Shown: piece after piece, positions 44,194 through 54,254 of the stretch
Layout of the letters: each line of letters begins with the position of its first letter
Position numbering within the stretch: position 1 is the stretch's first letter
Assembly: GCF_029714945.1 (NCBI RefSeq)
Contig: NZ_CP121634.1
Coordinates: forward strand, 1,075,001 to 1,139,000
Direction: 5' to 3'
Length of the DNA stretch: 64,000 nucleotides
DNA from: Bradyrhizobium sp. CIAT3101
Lineage (GTDB): Bacteria > Pseudomonadota > Alphaproteobacteria > Rhizobiales > Xanthobacteraceae
Position numbers and translations under genes: made by a program
Notes under the pieces: generated by a model
Databases searched by the model: none
What the model was told of the DNA's origin: nothing
The model's input: only the letters and a program-made list of their open reading frames with translations

Positions 44194-44415
44194 ATCCCAA
44201 GCCACAGAATCAGAAATATGAACTTATGAATCCAGAGTGATTGGCGGACTTACGCTTTGATCCGCATGTTCGGCCGCGAATCCGGACCTCGCGTGAAGTC
44301 CGAAAAAGGGCGAGGAGCGCACTCAGGATGACCACGCGACACGGCATCGGTGGCTTCGACGGAGCATGAGATGACGAGCGACAGTCGGTCGCTAATCGTT
44401 ATTGGCTTCACCTAC

Positions 44416-44527
44416 GTGATCCGACTTCCCCGTCGGGAGACGGTAGAGATATCGCCGAAGTTTGCGTGCCGAGCCACTGGCTTCGCCCTTTGGATACCGC
44501 GTCGCGCCCTTAATTCAACTTGCGAAC
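44416..44527 (+). repeat. Direct repeat 2: degraded integrase tail
   Basis: Encodes YVIRLPRRET in a frame without an integrase upstream and matches 39768-39876. With that copy it brackets the resolvase relic, HsdR_N-like and hipBA genes (about 4.5 kb). Confidence 0.55.
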
Positions 44528-45071
44528 GAACTGCCATGGCAAATCTCGGATGACTGATCGAGAAGTCGGGTAAGCTCAGGGAATTGGCGCGCAATGTCCA
44601 GCATTCAGACCCAAGGTTAGGCTGCCTGAAAAACGCAGCAGCTCAAGCATCAGTCCTATAGTCCTATGCGTCTTCTTCGCCGCAAGGCGGCGAGCGGCGT
44701 CGCGATCGTGCGGGAAAAATGCGTTTACTCATAGTAACAGCAGGAATAGTGCACTCGATTCAAATAGTAATCTATGGTTGGCCGGCAAGCGGCGACGGCA
44801 GCGAGTGCTGCTCTCACTCTGTGATGTAATCGAGAGCGTTGCATGCCCAATCACGACCTTATCTCGGGAAGTCTCCTGGCACTGACTGCGGCTGGCGTTG
44901 CGCTGCTTGCTCTAGCCTGCTCGCCTTTGCCTTGATCTAAAGCCAACATACTGACTGCCTTTCACGCTGCAGGAAATGGTTGGCGCTCGGCCATGCAGCC
45001 GAGCCCAAGGACACAGGCAGATCATCTGGAACTGCAAGAGATGTTCGATGGTCCCTCGTGAGTCGGTTGCA
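44528..45071. other. AT-richer intergenic region with one tiny open frame
   Basis: The only coding candidate is a 30-codon frame at 44843-44935 starting MPNHDLISGSLLALTAAG and ending ALACSPLP, hydrophobic with a lipobox-like LALAC; ribosome site weak. It could be a small lipoprotein but evidence is thin. Nothing else is recognised. Confidence 0.35.
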
Positions 45072-45350
45072 ATGAAGAGATACTATTTTGATATCCGCGA
45101 CGGCAGCCAATTCATCCGTGACGATGAAGGTCTAGAGCTGCCGGACATCGAGTCTGCGCGGCAGGAGGCGACCGCTGCGCTTTCGGAGATAGCCCGCGAA
45201 TGGGCCAGAGGCAGGCCGCAACATCGAATGGCAGTTGAAGTTCGCGATGATCGTGGCCCAATCTTGGCGACAAGCTTTAGCTTCGTGATCGAACAGCGCG
45301 ACACGATAGCCCTCGAGTGGAATCAAAATGCCATTTCGGACGCCGATTGA
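45072..45350 (+). CDS. DUF6894-like small protein
   Basis: A 92-residue protein beginning MKRYYFDIRDGSQFIRDDEG with LPDIESARQEA and VEVRDDRGPIL, the pattern of a family very common in Bradyrhizobium and Methylobacterium (DUF6894). Start chosen to match the conserved beginning. Function unknown. Confidence 0.75.
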   Translation: MKRYYFDIRDGSQFIRDDEGLELPDIESARQEATAALSEIAREWARGRPQHRMAVEVRDDRGPILATSFSFVIEQRDTIALEWNQNAISDAD

Positions 45351-45359
45351 CAGCCGAAT

Positions 45360-45480
45360 TCGCGGATCTACAAGCGCGCTCGTGCACGCCGGTCGTCCAC
45401 GCGCGGGCGCCGCACGACTTTGGGAAATATAGCTCAATGCGCTTGTGCTGAGCCATGGTGAGCCAGAATTTATCAGACAT
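45360..45480 (-). pseudogene. IS5-family transposase N-terminal remnant
   Basis: MSDKFWLTMAQHKRIELYFPK resembles the start of IS5-type transposases. The following codons would read RVDDRR in a different frame, so a frameshift is present, and no catalytic domain follows. A strong ribosome site aaggagg precedes the ATG. Confidence 0.65.
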
Positions 45481-45798
45481 CGGCAGGTCCTCCTTCCGCA
45501 CCTGAATCACGATGCGACATGAGATGGAATCCTGCCCTGCCAAAGCGGCTGTGCGGATAAGGCAGCCATCATGGCAATGCCGCGAGCTTGACTTCGCCTG
45601 AGGATTCGCCGAGATATTGGCCATGGTTGAGAAGGACATTCATATTGTCGCCCGGTTGGCCGGCATCCCCAAGGCGGGGTGCCGGGATGTCGACCACGCA
45701 AACTGAACACGCGGATCGCCAACCCTGGCCTCGCCCTCGCGGACGAGGTCTTTCCGCTTGGAAACGTGCCTCGTCCTCCCTTCAAGGAGGAGATGAAC

Positions 45799-46539
45799 AT
45801 GGCACAAAACATCTACGACAATCCTGATTTCTTCGCTTGTTACAGTCAATTGTCCCGACAGGTGCACGGGCTGGACGGCGCACCGGAATGGCCGGCAATC
45901 CGGGCCATGCTGCCCGAACTGCCCGGCAAACGCGTTGCCGATCTGGGCTGCGGCTTCGGCTGGGCTTCGCGCTGGATGAGAATCCAGGGGGCGGCCTCGG
46001 TGCTCGGAGTCGATCTTTCGCAGAACATGATCGCTCGCGCCAAGGCCGATACCTCGGACCTGGCCATCGAATACAAGATCGCAGACCTCGAGACGATCGA
46101 ACTGGCCAAGGCGGCCTTCAACCTCGTCTACAGCTCCCTGACATCTCATTACATTCGAGATTTCGGGCGCTTTGCGCGCATGATCCAAAACGCGCTGGTT
46201 CTCGGAGGAGATCTGATCTTCACGATCGAGCATCCGATCTTCATGGCGGCAGCGCATCCGCATTGGGTTGCCGATGAAGACGGTCGCATGACCTGGCCGG
46301 TCAATGGCTATTCGGTCGAGGGCGAACGCCGGACGGATTGGTTCGCCAAAGGTGTGGTGAAGTACCACCGGACTCTCGGCACGACGCTCAACACGTTGAT
46401 CGGTGTGGGCTTCGAGTTGCGCCGGGTCGAGGAATTCGCCCCGGTGCGCGAACAGATCGAGCAGTTGCCCGAACTGGCCGAAGAGCTGGAGCGGCCAATG
46501 ATGCTCCTGGTCTCGGCGCGAAAGGTAGACGCGCGTTAA
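45799..46539 (+). CDS. Class I SAM-dependent methyltransferase
   Basis: A 246-residue methyltransferase: RVADLGCGFGWASRWM (SAM motif I, about 45-60), LGVDLSQNMIARAK (motif II), IADLETIEL and VYSSLTSHYIRD. Ribosome site aaggagg 8 nt before the ATG. C-terminal RVEEFAPVREQIEQLPELAEELERP is typical of a Bradyrhizobium subgroup. Substrate unknown; neighbours (transposase relic, avidin) give no clue. Confidence 0.85.
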   Translation: MAQNIYDNPDFFACYSQLSRQVHGLDGAPEWPAIRAMLPELPGKRVADLGCGFGWASRWMRIQGAASVLGVDLSQNMIARAKADTSDLAIEYKIADLETIELAKAAFNLVYSSLTSHYIRDFGRFARMIQNALVLGGDLIFTIEHPIFMAAAHPHWVADEDGRMTWPVNGYSVEGERRTDWFAKGVVKYHRTLGTTLNTLIGVGFELRRVEEFAPVREQIEQLPELAEELERPMMLLVSARKVDAR

Positions 46540-46789
46540 GAGTCGCACTCCGATGCCACATGATTCGGGCGGCTCGCGATTGACTACCACCTCAAGATCG
46601 CTGGCCGCTATGGACGAGCAGCGGTCATCTGACGCTTTCACTCGGTTTATGGGGCCTGACCCTAGCTTCGCAGAATGGCTAGGCCGACCGGCCTTGCACC
46701 ATCGGCTGCTGCCGGGGGCGATGCGTCGACTGGCGCTGCGGCGTTGCGGCGCCACAGGCAGCATGGGAAGCTTACTTGCGTGAGGCTTC

Positions 46790-47118
46790 TCAGTCGTTTT
46801 GTCGAGCGCTCGCTCCTGAGTGGCCGGTAAGGCCGCCTGCTCCAGCGAAGCAAGAAAGTCCCGGCCCCCCTCCGTTATGATCCATTGCCCGGATTCTCGC
46901 GCTACCGGCTTCTGTCCGAAAATATCGAGATCCGGCGCCCGATCTGCCAATCGCTTCATACGAGCCGTCCACTCCGGACCGCTGGTGTAGAACACCGCCA
47001 GGTAATCCTTCAGGACAGCGAGACTGCCTCGGCCCTCCGGTTGGCCGGCGAGAATCTTTAGTATCGAGAGCTGAAAACTCACATCCGCCAACCAAAGGCA
47101 CCAACACGAACGCCGCAC
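46790..47118 (-). CDS. Hypothetical winged-helix-like protein, 3-prime end unclear
   Basis: GTG start at 47118. ADVSFQLSILKILAGQPEGR, then EWTARMKRLADRAPDLDIFG and WIITEGGRDFLASLEQAALP form a domain seen in many uncharacterised Bradyrhizobium proteins and resembling a winged helix. The frame stays open through 45640 across the antisense of the methyltransferase gene, which is unlikely to be translated protein, so a frameshift or lost stop near 46790 is suspected. Confidence 0.5.
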
Positions 47119-47425
47119 ATGCTAACGGCACCTGCTTGAACCCGCGCTTGGCTTCAAAAAGACTCTGAAAAGGAATGCTAATGCACGGATCGTCCCGCAA
47201 TTTGGATGCAAGCTTAGACTGTCCTTTCGGATCTGGGAGGGGCCTTTTGATGCTACTCCAGGGCCGTTCCGGCAGGGTCTTCGGGCTGTCAAACACCGAG
47301 CTTGACTGATCCTGGACAGCCCAGAGCTTTGCAAGCAGAGCTTACATGGCTCAACGAGAGCCACGCCAAAACTTGCGCGAGCGAGTTTCCAATCTAAAGT
47401 CGCGACGTTGCAAGAAGATTGAAAA

Positions 47426-47818
47426 CTACCATATCCGCGTAAATGTATCGGCGCCCTTCAACTTGCTAGGCTTACCGTTCTTATCAACGTAGAGCAGCGT
47501 CCATGACGTCGGCATTTGAGACCCGTTAATTTTTCCAATCCAACGGGTGAAAGAATTGCACTGGGCAAAAGTAACAACAAAATACAAGCCGGTTCGACGA
47601 ACGGCGCCCGATGCAGGATAAGGAATGCCCTGGCACGCAAACCCTTGAGCATGGTTCGTGAAAGTCCCTTGTAGTGCCCCGCCATTGGCGGACCAAACAA
47701 ACAGTTCCGAACCCCGTTCGTTTTTCCAGTATGACGGAGCAGGAAGCCCCTGCGCCATGGCCTCGCCGGAAAGAAAGAAGAATTGGGCGAGCAGCAAAAG
47801 TGACAGAATTCTCTTCAT
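47426..47818 (-). CDS. Avidin-family biotin-binding protein (bradavidin-like)
   Basis: A 130-residue exported protein: signal peptide MKRILSLLLLAQFFF...AMAQ (cleavage after about residue 22), then an avidin beta-barrel. SYWKNERGSEL matches the streptavidin Asn23/Ser27 region; ALQGTFTN the Tyr43 strand (Phe here); NSFTRW the Ser88/Thr90/Trp92 segment; PTSWTLL Trp108; and GADTFTRI Asp128. The usual Trp120 position has no Trp. Two Cys (FACQG, FAQC) could form a disulfide. Bradavidins from Bradyrhizobium bind biotin with high affinity; purpose unproven. Ribosome site gggg upstream. Confidence 0.85.
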   Translation of the reverse strand: MKRILSLLLLAQFFFLSGEAMAQGLPAPSYWKNERGSELFVWSANGGALQGTFTNHAQGFACQGIPYPASGAVRRTGLYFVVTFAQCNSFTRWIGKINGSQMPTSWTLLYVDKNGKPSKLKGADTFTRIW

Positions 47819-48335
47819 ATCAAAGCCCCAACAGCGTTCGCTTAAATCAGCAACTTAGATCATGTACCTTGGTACATCTCCAGGTTACTTTCGCTGCACT
47901 TTTCTCGCTTTCGGCAGCGAAATAAAGCGCAGATGCGTGGGATCGCGCTGGATCGCGCTGGATCGCGCCAAGGGCGGAGAGCGTCGAGCCCGGTTAGCGC
48001 CCGTGTCCCCGCATCGGCTCGCCTAGGCGGCCGAGCGCCGACCCGAGTAAGCGGATGTTCAGTGGCCACCTACCGGATGCGGAGTCGATCTGCGAGTCTG
48101 CTATTTGCTCGCACTGCGCGCCGGTGCGCTGGATTTTCACGGAAGAGCGACCATTTTTGACGGATTTCCCCACAGTGCCCGTGCGAATCTATTTCACATG
48201 GTCGTGCGTTGTCGGAACGCTTCAGGCCATGAACCGGTCGTCGCCCCGGATTGGGTGAGGGCGTGACATCGGGCCAAGTGCAAGCGAGCAACAGTGGCAC
48301 TTTCTTGGATTGTTCCGACAGCGATCTTGCCTTGA
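47819..48335. other. Intergenic region with a short tandem repeat
   Basis: No gene recognised. Nearly three copies of the 10-mer gatcgcgctg occur at 47941-47968. Short frames on both strands lack ribosome sites. Confidence 0.5.
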
Positions 48336-48825
48336 ATGGCGCCGAATTTGCCTAAGTTAGCAACACAATCCGGAAATGGCTCTACTGAGAGTCAGGAGAT
48401 GGTGCGGCGATTCGCGTGTGAGATTAGATCGATTAATGTATGTCTCGAAGATATTCGCCATTTCTGGGGCAGTGCACTCGGAATTACCGGGCCACAATTG
48501 ATGATCTTGATGGCTCTGACTGACTGGACAGGGACAAAGGCGTTCCGGGCAGCGCGATTGCGAAATTGCTGACGGCTGACCCGTCGTTCATAACGATACA
48601 ATCGAAACTGCTGGAAAAAAAGGATTCCTGCGGCGCAAATCTAGCGCTCAGGATGCACGTGTCATGCAGTTGTTCTTAACGGTTAAGGCCCGCAAGCATC
48701 TCGCGAACATCGCTGCACAACAGGAAGAATTCGATCAGTTTTTGTTCGGCGATCTGGGTGTCCAGGAACTGACCAGATCGGCTGGCGGGCTTACTGCACT
48801 CAGACCATCGACTAGAGAGAGCTCG
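48336..48825 (+). pseudogene. MarR family regulator, frameshifted and interrupted by IS256
   Basis: The 5-prime frame starts MAPNLPKLATQ and has CLEDIRHFWGSALGITGPQLM. After a shift near 48535 a second frame continues with the recognition region VPGSAIAKLLTADPSF and SKLLEKK. A second break in the A-run at 48615-48621 (seven A where eight restore the frame) leads to GFLRRKSSAQDARVMQLFLT and a helical tail. IS256 is inserted at the last codons: joining 48825 to 50257 restores the ending HETRV and a stop at 50272-50274. Dead gene. Confidence 0.8.
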
Positions 48826-50248
48826 GATCGTGTCCCGTTGCGTGGTGTAGCTGGCGGCGGGAGACCGCGTTCGCCGGCAAGAGCCGGGCAGGTCAGCTGG
48901 CGATCGCCGGAAGGCTGACAGTGGGATCATCGCTCAACGGCGCGATGGTTTCCAGCGTCATATAGCGGGCGCGCTGGACGGCCCATTCATCATTTTGCTC
49001 GAGCAGGATCGCGCCGATGAGGCGGACGATGGCGTCTTCATTGGGGAAGATGCCGACGACCTCGGTGCGGCGCTTGATCTCGCCGTTGAGGCGCTCGATC
49101 GGGTTGGTCGAGTGCAGCTTGGTCCGGTGTTGCGGCGGGAACGTCATATAGGCGAGCACATCGGTCTCGGCCTCGTCGAGGAAACCGGCAAGCTTGGGAA
49201 GCTTGGGGCGAAGCTGGTCGGCGACCTTCCGCCACTGTACTTGTGCGGCCTCGGCATCGTCCTGGGCGAATGCCGTGGCAATGAAGGCGGAGACGACGCG
49301 GCGGCCGCTCTTGCCGGCATGGGCCAATGCATTGCGCATGAAGTGCACGCGGCAGCGTTGCCAGCTGGCATTGAGCACCTTGGTCACGGTGGCCTTGATG
49401 CCCTCATGGGCATCGGAGACGACCAGCTTGACGCCGCGCAGGCCCCGGCGGGCGAGTTTGCGCAGGAACGCGGTCCAGAACGTCTCGGCCTCGGACGGGC
49501 CGATATCCATGCCGAGCACCTCGCGCCGGCCATCGCTGTTGACGCCGACCGCGATGATCACCGCGACCGAGACGATGCGCCCGTTCTGGCGCACCTTCAC
49601 GTAGGTGGCATCGATCCACAGATACGGCCAGTCGCCCTCGATCGGACGGGCGAGAAAGGCCTTCACCTTGTCGTCGATCTCCGCGCAGAGCCGGCTTACC
49701 TGGCTCTTGGAGATGCCGCTCATCCCCATCGCCTGCACCAGATCGTCGACCGAGCGGGTCGAAACGCCTTGCACATAGGCTTCCTGAACCACGGCAGTGA
49801 GCGCCTTCTCGGCCATCCGGCGTGGCTCCAGGAAGCCCGGGAAATAGGAGCCTTTGCGCAGCTTGGGGATGCGCAGCTCGACTGTGCCGGCCCGGGTCTC
49901 CCAGGTCCGGTCGCGGTAGCCGTTGCGCTGGGCCAGACGCTCGGGGTTCTTCTCGCCGTAGGCTGCACCGGTTTGGCCTTCGACTTCCAGCTCCATCAGC
50001 CGCTGGGCGGCAAAGCCGATCATCTCGCGCAAGAGATCGGCATCAGGGGTCTTCTCCACGAGCGTGCGCAGGTTCATCATATCGTCGGTCATCGGTGGTT
50101 CCTCGGTTGCGTTGGCGTGTCGCAACCCGATCCTACCGGAGAACTGCCGGTGACCACCGTAAAGCCGCCCGCCCGCTACGGCGCTAGTTGAGGCGCGCGT
50201 CCGGGCGGCTTTGCTCTACCGAGCTACACCACCACCGGGGGCACGACC
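48826..50248 (-). mobile_element. IS256-family insertion sequence, intact ends
   Basis: A 1423-bp element. Its 27-nt ends are inverted repeats agreeing at 20 positions (GATCGTGTCCC... inward to GTGGTGTAGCT on the left; GGTCGTGCCCC... inward to GTGGTGTAGCT on the right, reverse complement). It is flanked by an 8-bp direct duplication AGAGCTCG at 48818-48825 and 50249-50256. Encodes one transposase. Confidence 0.88.
48893..50092 (-). CDS. IS256 family transposase
   Basis: A 399-residue mutator-type DDE transposase: [15 protein letters not shown] (first Asp), [14 protein letters not shown] (second Asp), [13 protein letters not shown] (family signature) and [19 protein letters not shown] with the catalytic Glu. 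Start at MTDDMM with gagga 6 nt upstream. Full length, no frameshift, so it is probably active. Confidence 0.93.
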   Translation of the reverse strand: MTDDMMNLRTLVEKTPDADLLREMIGFAAQRLMELEVEGQTGAAYGEKNPERLAQRNGYRDRTWETRAGTVELRIPKLRKGSYFPGFLEPRRMAEKALTAVVQEAYVQGVSTRSVDDLVQAMGMSGISKSQVSRLCAEIDDKVKAFLARPIEGDWPYLWIDATYVKVRQNGRIVSVAVIIAVGVNSDGRREVLGMDIGPSEAETFWTAFLRKLARRGLRGVKLVVSDAHEGIKATVTKVLNASWQRCRVHFMRNALAHAGKSGRRVVSAFIATAFAQDDAEAAQVQWRKVADQLRPKLPKLAGFLDEAETDVLAYMTFPPQHRTKLHSTNPIERLNGEIKRRTEVVGIFPNEDAIVRLIGAILLEQNDEWAVQRARYMTLETIAPLSDDPTVSLPAIAS

Positions 50249-50274
50249 AGAGCTCGCATGAGACTAGAGTTTGA

Positions 50275-51067
50275 GCTCTTGGGACGAAAACGTGTAGATC
50301 CTCGGAAATGGCGAGGAGATCTGCGCATCTTGACGCGGTAGGGACATGACGCGATGGTAAGCGCTTGTTCTCAGGCCGCGGCTTTGAGCGCTTAAGTGCA
50401 TTAGGTTCACGGCGCTAGCTGGTCAATCGGTTTTGGCCGTTGAGGATCTCGTTAGGATGTGGGTGAGATTTCCCTCGGGCCCATAAAAGTTGGGCTCAAA
50501 CGACGCTCCACTATCGACGCCATGCTCTTTCATGAGTCCGTCCAATATCCCAACGAAGATCGTCATTCATTGCCTGCCTCCGGCGATGCTTTGGTTCACC
50601 ACTCCTCTCGTACCCGATGTTCGTCGCTGTGCCACTTTTGAGTTTTAGTGAGTGTTCCTTCGCTTACCCTGGTATTTAATCGCGGTGACGTAAGCGCTGT
50701 CTGCAGCCGCGACCTGGCCTGCAATCAGCCGCCACTTCCTTCCTCGGACCGCTGCCGCCAATCTGGTTACAGCTGAGCCGATAAAACTGATAGAACGCTG
50801 CGGCCGAAAGGCCGGCGGCCGGCGGCGGCGGATCATCGAGCGATTTCTGGCGATGCTCCTGATCGTAGTCAGGGGCATCGTGGCCTGGTGGCGGCTGTCG
50901 CGGCGGCCGTGACGTAATCGGCTAGGGAAAATGCTTCTAGGCGGGAGGACCTCGCCTGAAAAAATTTTGGGCAGACGACGAATTTTCAGATGAAGAAGAC
51001 GAAGCCATTCGCCACCGAAGCCGTATGGCGCGGCCGAGCACAAGACCTGGTACTTCTCTGAAAAAGA
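50275..51067. other. Region without a supported gene
   Basis: Short frames on both strands have no ribosome site and no recognisable sequence. The 196-codon minus frame around 50645-51235 is rich in Arg and looks non-genic. Confidence 0.45.
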
Positions 51068-51267
51068 CACTTCGGCACGGCAATCGACTATCACAAGGCA
51101 GTTCGCGGCGCATTGGAGCTGGTTCCGAAGGAGAGGCACGAACCGTCTTGGAGCAGGACTACCAACGCATGGTCGAAGACAGCCTTCTGCTCGATGAGGC
51201 CGAACTCTTCGATCATTTGATGCAACGCCGCACAAGTATCGAGAAGCGAGCGAACCAGGTCACCTGA
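51068..51267 (+). pseudogene. Fragment resembling an AbiEii-type nucleotidyltransferase C-terminus
   Basis: Two frames joined by one shift near 51145 read HFGTAIDYHKAVRGALELVP and then VLEQDYQRMVEDSLLLDEAE, FDHLMQRRTSIEKRANQ. The pattern resembles the C-terminal helices of AbiEii-like toxin proteins, but the nucleotidyltransferase domain is absent and the match is from memory only. Confidence 0.3.
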
Positions 51268-51520
51268 TGTGGAGGCGCAGGCGGACAACATCCTGACGTG
51301 TACGTTTCAGCCCGAGCAGAGCGGCTTCCTTCTCGGGATCAATAGCTGAGATCCGGTGTTCCCGCGCCCCAAGCAACTCCTAAGGTTGGATGCCGTTCGA
51401 AGCCGGCTTCGGTGCGCGAACTAGAATTTAAGTGCAATCACTCACGATATGGGCAGTGCTGCGCGTTACCTGCAGACTTTACGTCAGGCACAGATGCGCG
51501 AGTCGCCCAGACCAGAACGC

Positions 51521-53730
51521 TCACTCGTCAATGTCGCGGAAAAGGGAAGAGAGAGCTGCATGCTGAGGAGTTGAGGAACTCGTCGGCGCTGTCGTTGACG
51601 GACTCGGCTGATAATCGTCATACATGTCGCCGAGTGCGCGGCTTATCCCGTCCGACGCAGCGCGGAGAACGCCGCTATAATCCCCTCTACAAGACAATGC
51701 GCTTACGAAGATTTTCAATGCGGACTCAAAGAGATCAAAATATTCGTCAGGCGGGGTATCGGCGTCCCACTCTCCTCGTAAGCGGCGTATTTGATCATCA
51801 ACGCTTTGAAAGAGCTCCGTCTCGATCCGGTCCATGAGAGCCTCGCGCTCATCCTCTGTGAAAAGCGCACCCAGTCGAGGCTCTTGGAGAAGACTTGCGT
51901 CCGCATATTCAATTGCGGCGTTCTCCAAAGCGCTTTTGAGTTTCTGAAGATGCTCGGAGGGAAGCAAGCCCTGATCGTGCAGTTTGATTGCAAGATCGGC
52001 GTCAGTGTCATCCTTAATTGGCACGTGATAGTGGCGAAGTCGATCCAGGACATCTGGACGTTTTTCAAGCATCAGCAGTGAAAAGCTCTTGTTTGAGCGG
52101 TAGGAGAGAAAGCTTGCAATTTGGTAATCCTCGAGCGAGGAGAGACGTTTCGCCAGAAGGTCATGCAAGCTGTCGGGCACGATCACCGGGGCGCCTGCGA
52201 CGACACATCCCGCACAAACGACTTCCCTTGCAATTGAATCAGGCTTTGCCCCTCTTAGGTAGATGTCCACGAGCTCAGCGTTTTGAGCAACATAATGGGC
52301 GAATGCATCGCCGACCGTCGGATGCTTGTACGTCCAAAATTGTCCATGATCGTCGGCGGACAGCAGAAGCAGGCTGCCATTCAGTGCGACGAGCTGCTCA
52401 CGCACAGAACCGATCGTCACGCCGAATGCTGTCGCTGCCGGCGCAATGTCCTTCTCGGAGACAGGCGATCTCACCTGATCGCCATTCATGAATACCACCG
52501 CAATGGCAGCTCGACAGTCAGTGGATAAGTTGGTGATCTTCTCCAACAAGAATTGTTCGGGCTCCGCAAAGAACTTCAGCAACGAGTCTCTCGATGTATT
52601 CATGGACCCCGCAAAGAAGCTCGACCCCAGCCGGCGCGCTGTCTCGGGCAGAAAATCTTTCCGCTCGGCTATCTCTGGCAAGGCAGGCTTGATCTGTGCG
52701 CGGAAAGTCGGCGACTGATCGCCAAGCTTGACATGATTGTAAAGGATTTGAGCCTTTTCCTGCGTGGATAGCTCATGCACGTTGATGACGACCTGACTCT
52801 TGCTCAAGATCGGCAGCGCCTGAAACTTCAAGTCGCTTCTTGCTGCTTGCCAGATATAGTCTCTGGAGGTCATCAAGAATCTCGCGCCCGAGGCGACTGC
52901 CGCTTGCATGAGCGGGAATACTTGGTTCCAGGCTTCGGACGTCTGCCGCTGATACTGGGTGTTCCCCACGCATCATCAATCCAGAAGAATTGTCGACCGC
53001 CTGGAGCCAGGCGCTCTTGAAGCTCTTGGGGCGAAGTAACCTTGACAGTGGCGCACTGCCAGATGTCAGCAGCACCAATTCCCAAACTTGCTCCGATTGT
53101 GGACTTGCCAGCGGCAGGCGCCCCCAGCAGGAGCACCAGGTTATGCGCACTGATGGCTCGCACGCTCTTGCGATGTGCTTCCGTGACGACCAAGCGTTGG
53201 AGATCGTTACCCATGGCCGACAGGATCAACTGCGCCTGCGCGTAGGCGCGCTCATCGAGGAATTCGTTGAGATCGCCCAGACCGTACAGCCGCGGAGCCA
53301 TCATCCGCAGCCGCGGAGACGACCGGACCTGCCTTACAATCCAATCATAGCCAAACACGCGGCAGCGTCCCACCCCTTGCTTCTCGAAGGCTTCCTTGAT
53401 CTTTAGTTCGCTTGCGCCTGATACGGAATGATTTGTCAGGATGATGTAGTCGGCTGCCAATCGCCGCTTCGCAAGCCTTCTTGCCTTCTCCAGCTCATCA
53501 CCGAGAATACTCATCGTCAGATTCGAGGGCTTCGACGTGAATTTACACTGGATCGTTGACGCACCTGCAGCCGGATCGTCCCCGTCCCATCGACCAATAA
53601 ACGCGCCATCGCGACCGGCGTCATTGCCAGGCAGAAAATTCTGGACAGGACGACGCAGGCATTCCTCGGCAAGCGCAATGCAAAGATCTTGAAAAGCCTT
53701 CCAGCCGAGAAGATGCAGAGGATACGTCAT
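51521..53730 (-). pseudogene. Nuclease-STAND NTPase (defence type), single frameshift
   Basis: Two frames make one protein of about 735 residues. The N-terminus has a restriction-endonuclease-like domain (GNDAGRDGAF, TIQCKFTSKP: D...QxK). A STAND-type NTPase follows: Walker A LLGAPAAGKSTIGAS and Walker B FFWIDDAWG. Then the frame breaks at 52964-52967, where a run of four C (plus strand) needs a fifth to join NTQYQRQTSEAW. The long helical C-terminus (SLSSLEDYQIASFLSYRS region and beyond) would be the sensor. Similar architectures act as anti-phage NLR-like proteins. It could be an assembly error. Confidence 0.75.
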
Positions 53731-54254
53731 CGCTAACTAATCCACTTTAACCTGCCGTTACGGATTCCGTTTGGTCCAAGTTCGCATGAAGTTGGCAACA
53801 AGCCGACGACGAAAAGCACTTCTCAGAGCTGCGAAACGAGACCGGACCGAGAGGTCAGGTCTCGCTACGCAACACTCACCGGGGGACGTATCCCCGGCGT
53901 CGTCACTGGCCGATCTGAGCCATGCCCAAATCGTCAAAAGCCGAAGTCAAGTTGTCCCGGAAGGGACCGGAAGTGGGAGCACACATGCTCTAACTTGCCG
54001 AAACGCCAACGCAAGTAGGCATTGACGTAAACAGACTTTGGCTGGCCGCCATGATTTGCCATGGCCGCCTCCCTTTCTGCTTGAGCGGGTTACAGCCCGC
54101 CAGCTCGGACTCGCGGAACGCCGAGTCCCCGGTTCAGGAGCCCGGCCGATAGGCCGGTCGCAGGGGATTGCTGGTGACGAACTCGGATTTTATCCGATTC
54201 GCGCTTAGTTCGCGCCACACGCCGAAAGCGTCGTGTGACAGTGATCTAGCGTCA
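53731..54254. other. Intergenic region with three adjacent hairpins
   Basis: No gene recognised. At 54085-54157 three hairpins follow each other: GCGGG/CCCGC, GGACTCG/CGAGTCC (7-bp perfect) and CCGGCC-GATA-GGCCGG. They may be a structured RNA or terminators for flanking minus-strand genes. Confidence 0.45.

Noticed and set aside
45640..46789. Extension of the minus-strand frame beginning at 47118
   Set aside because: It runs across the antisense of a clear methyltransferase gene and loses all resemblance to the N-terminal domain.
47941..47968. Tandem 10-mer as a possible CRISPR or iteron array
   Set aside because: Fewer than three units, no spacers and no replication genes nearby.
54085..54157. 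Retron msr-msd RNA
   Set aside because: No reverse transcriptase gene is present near these hairpins.
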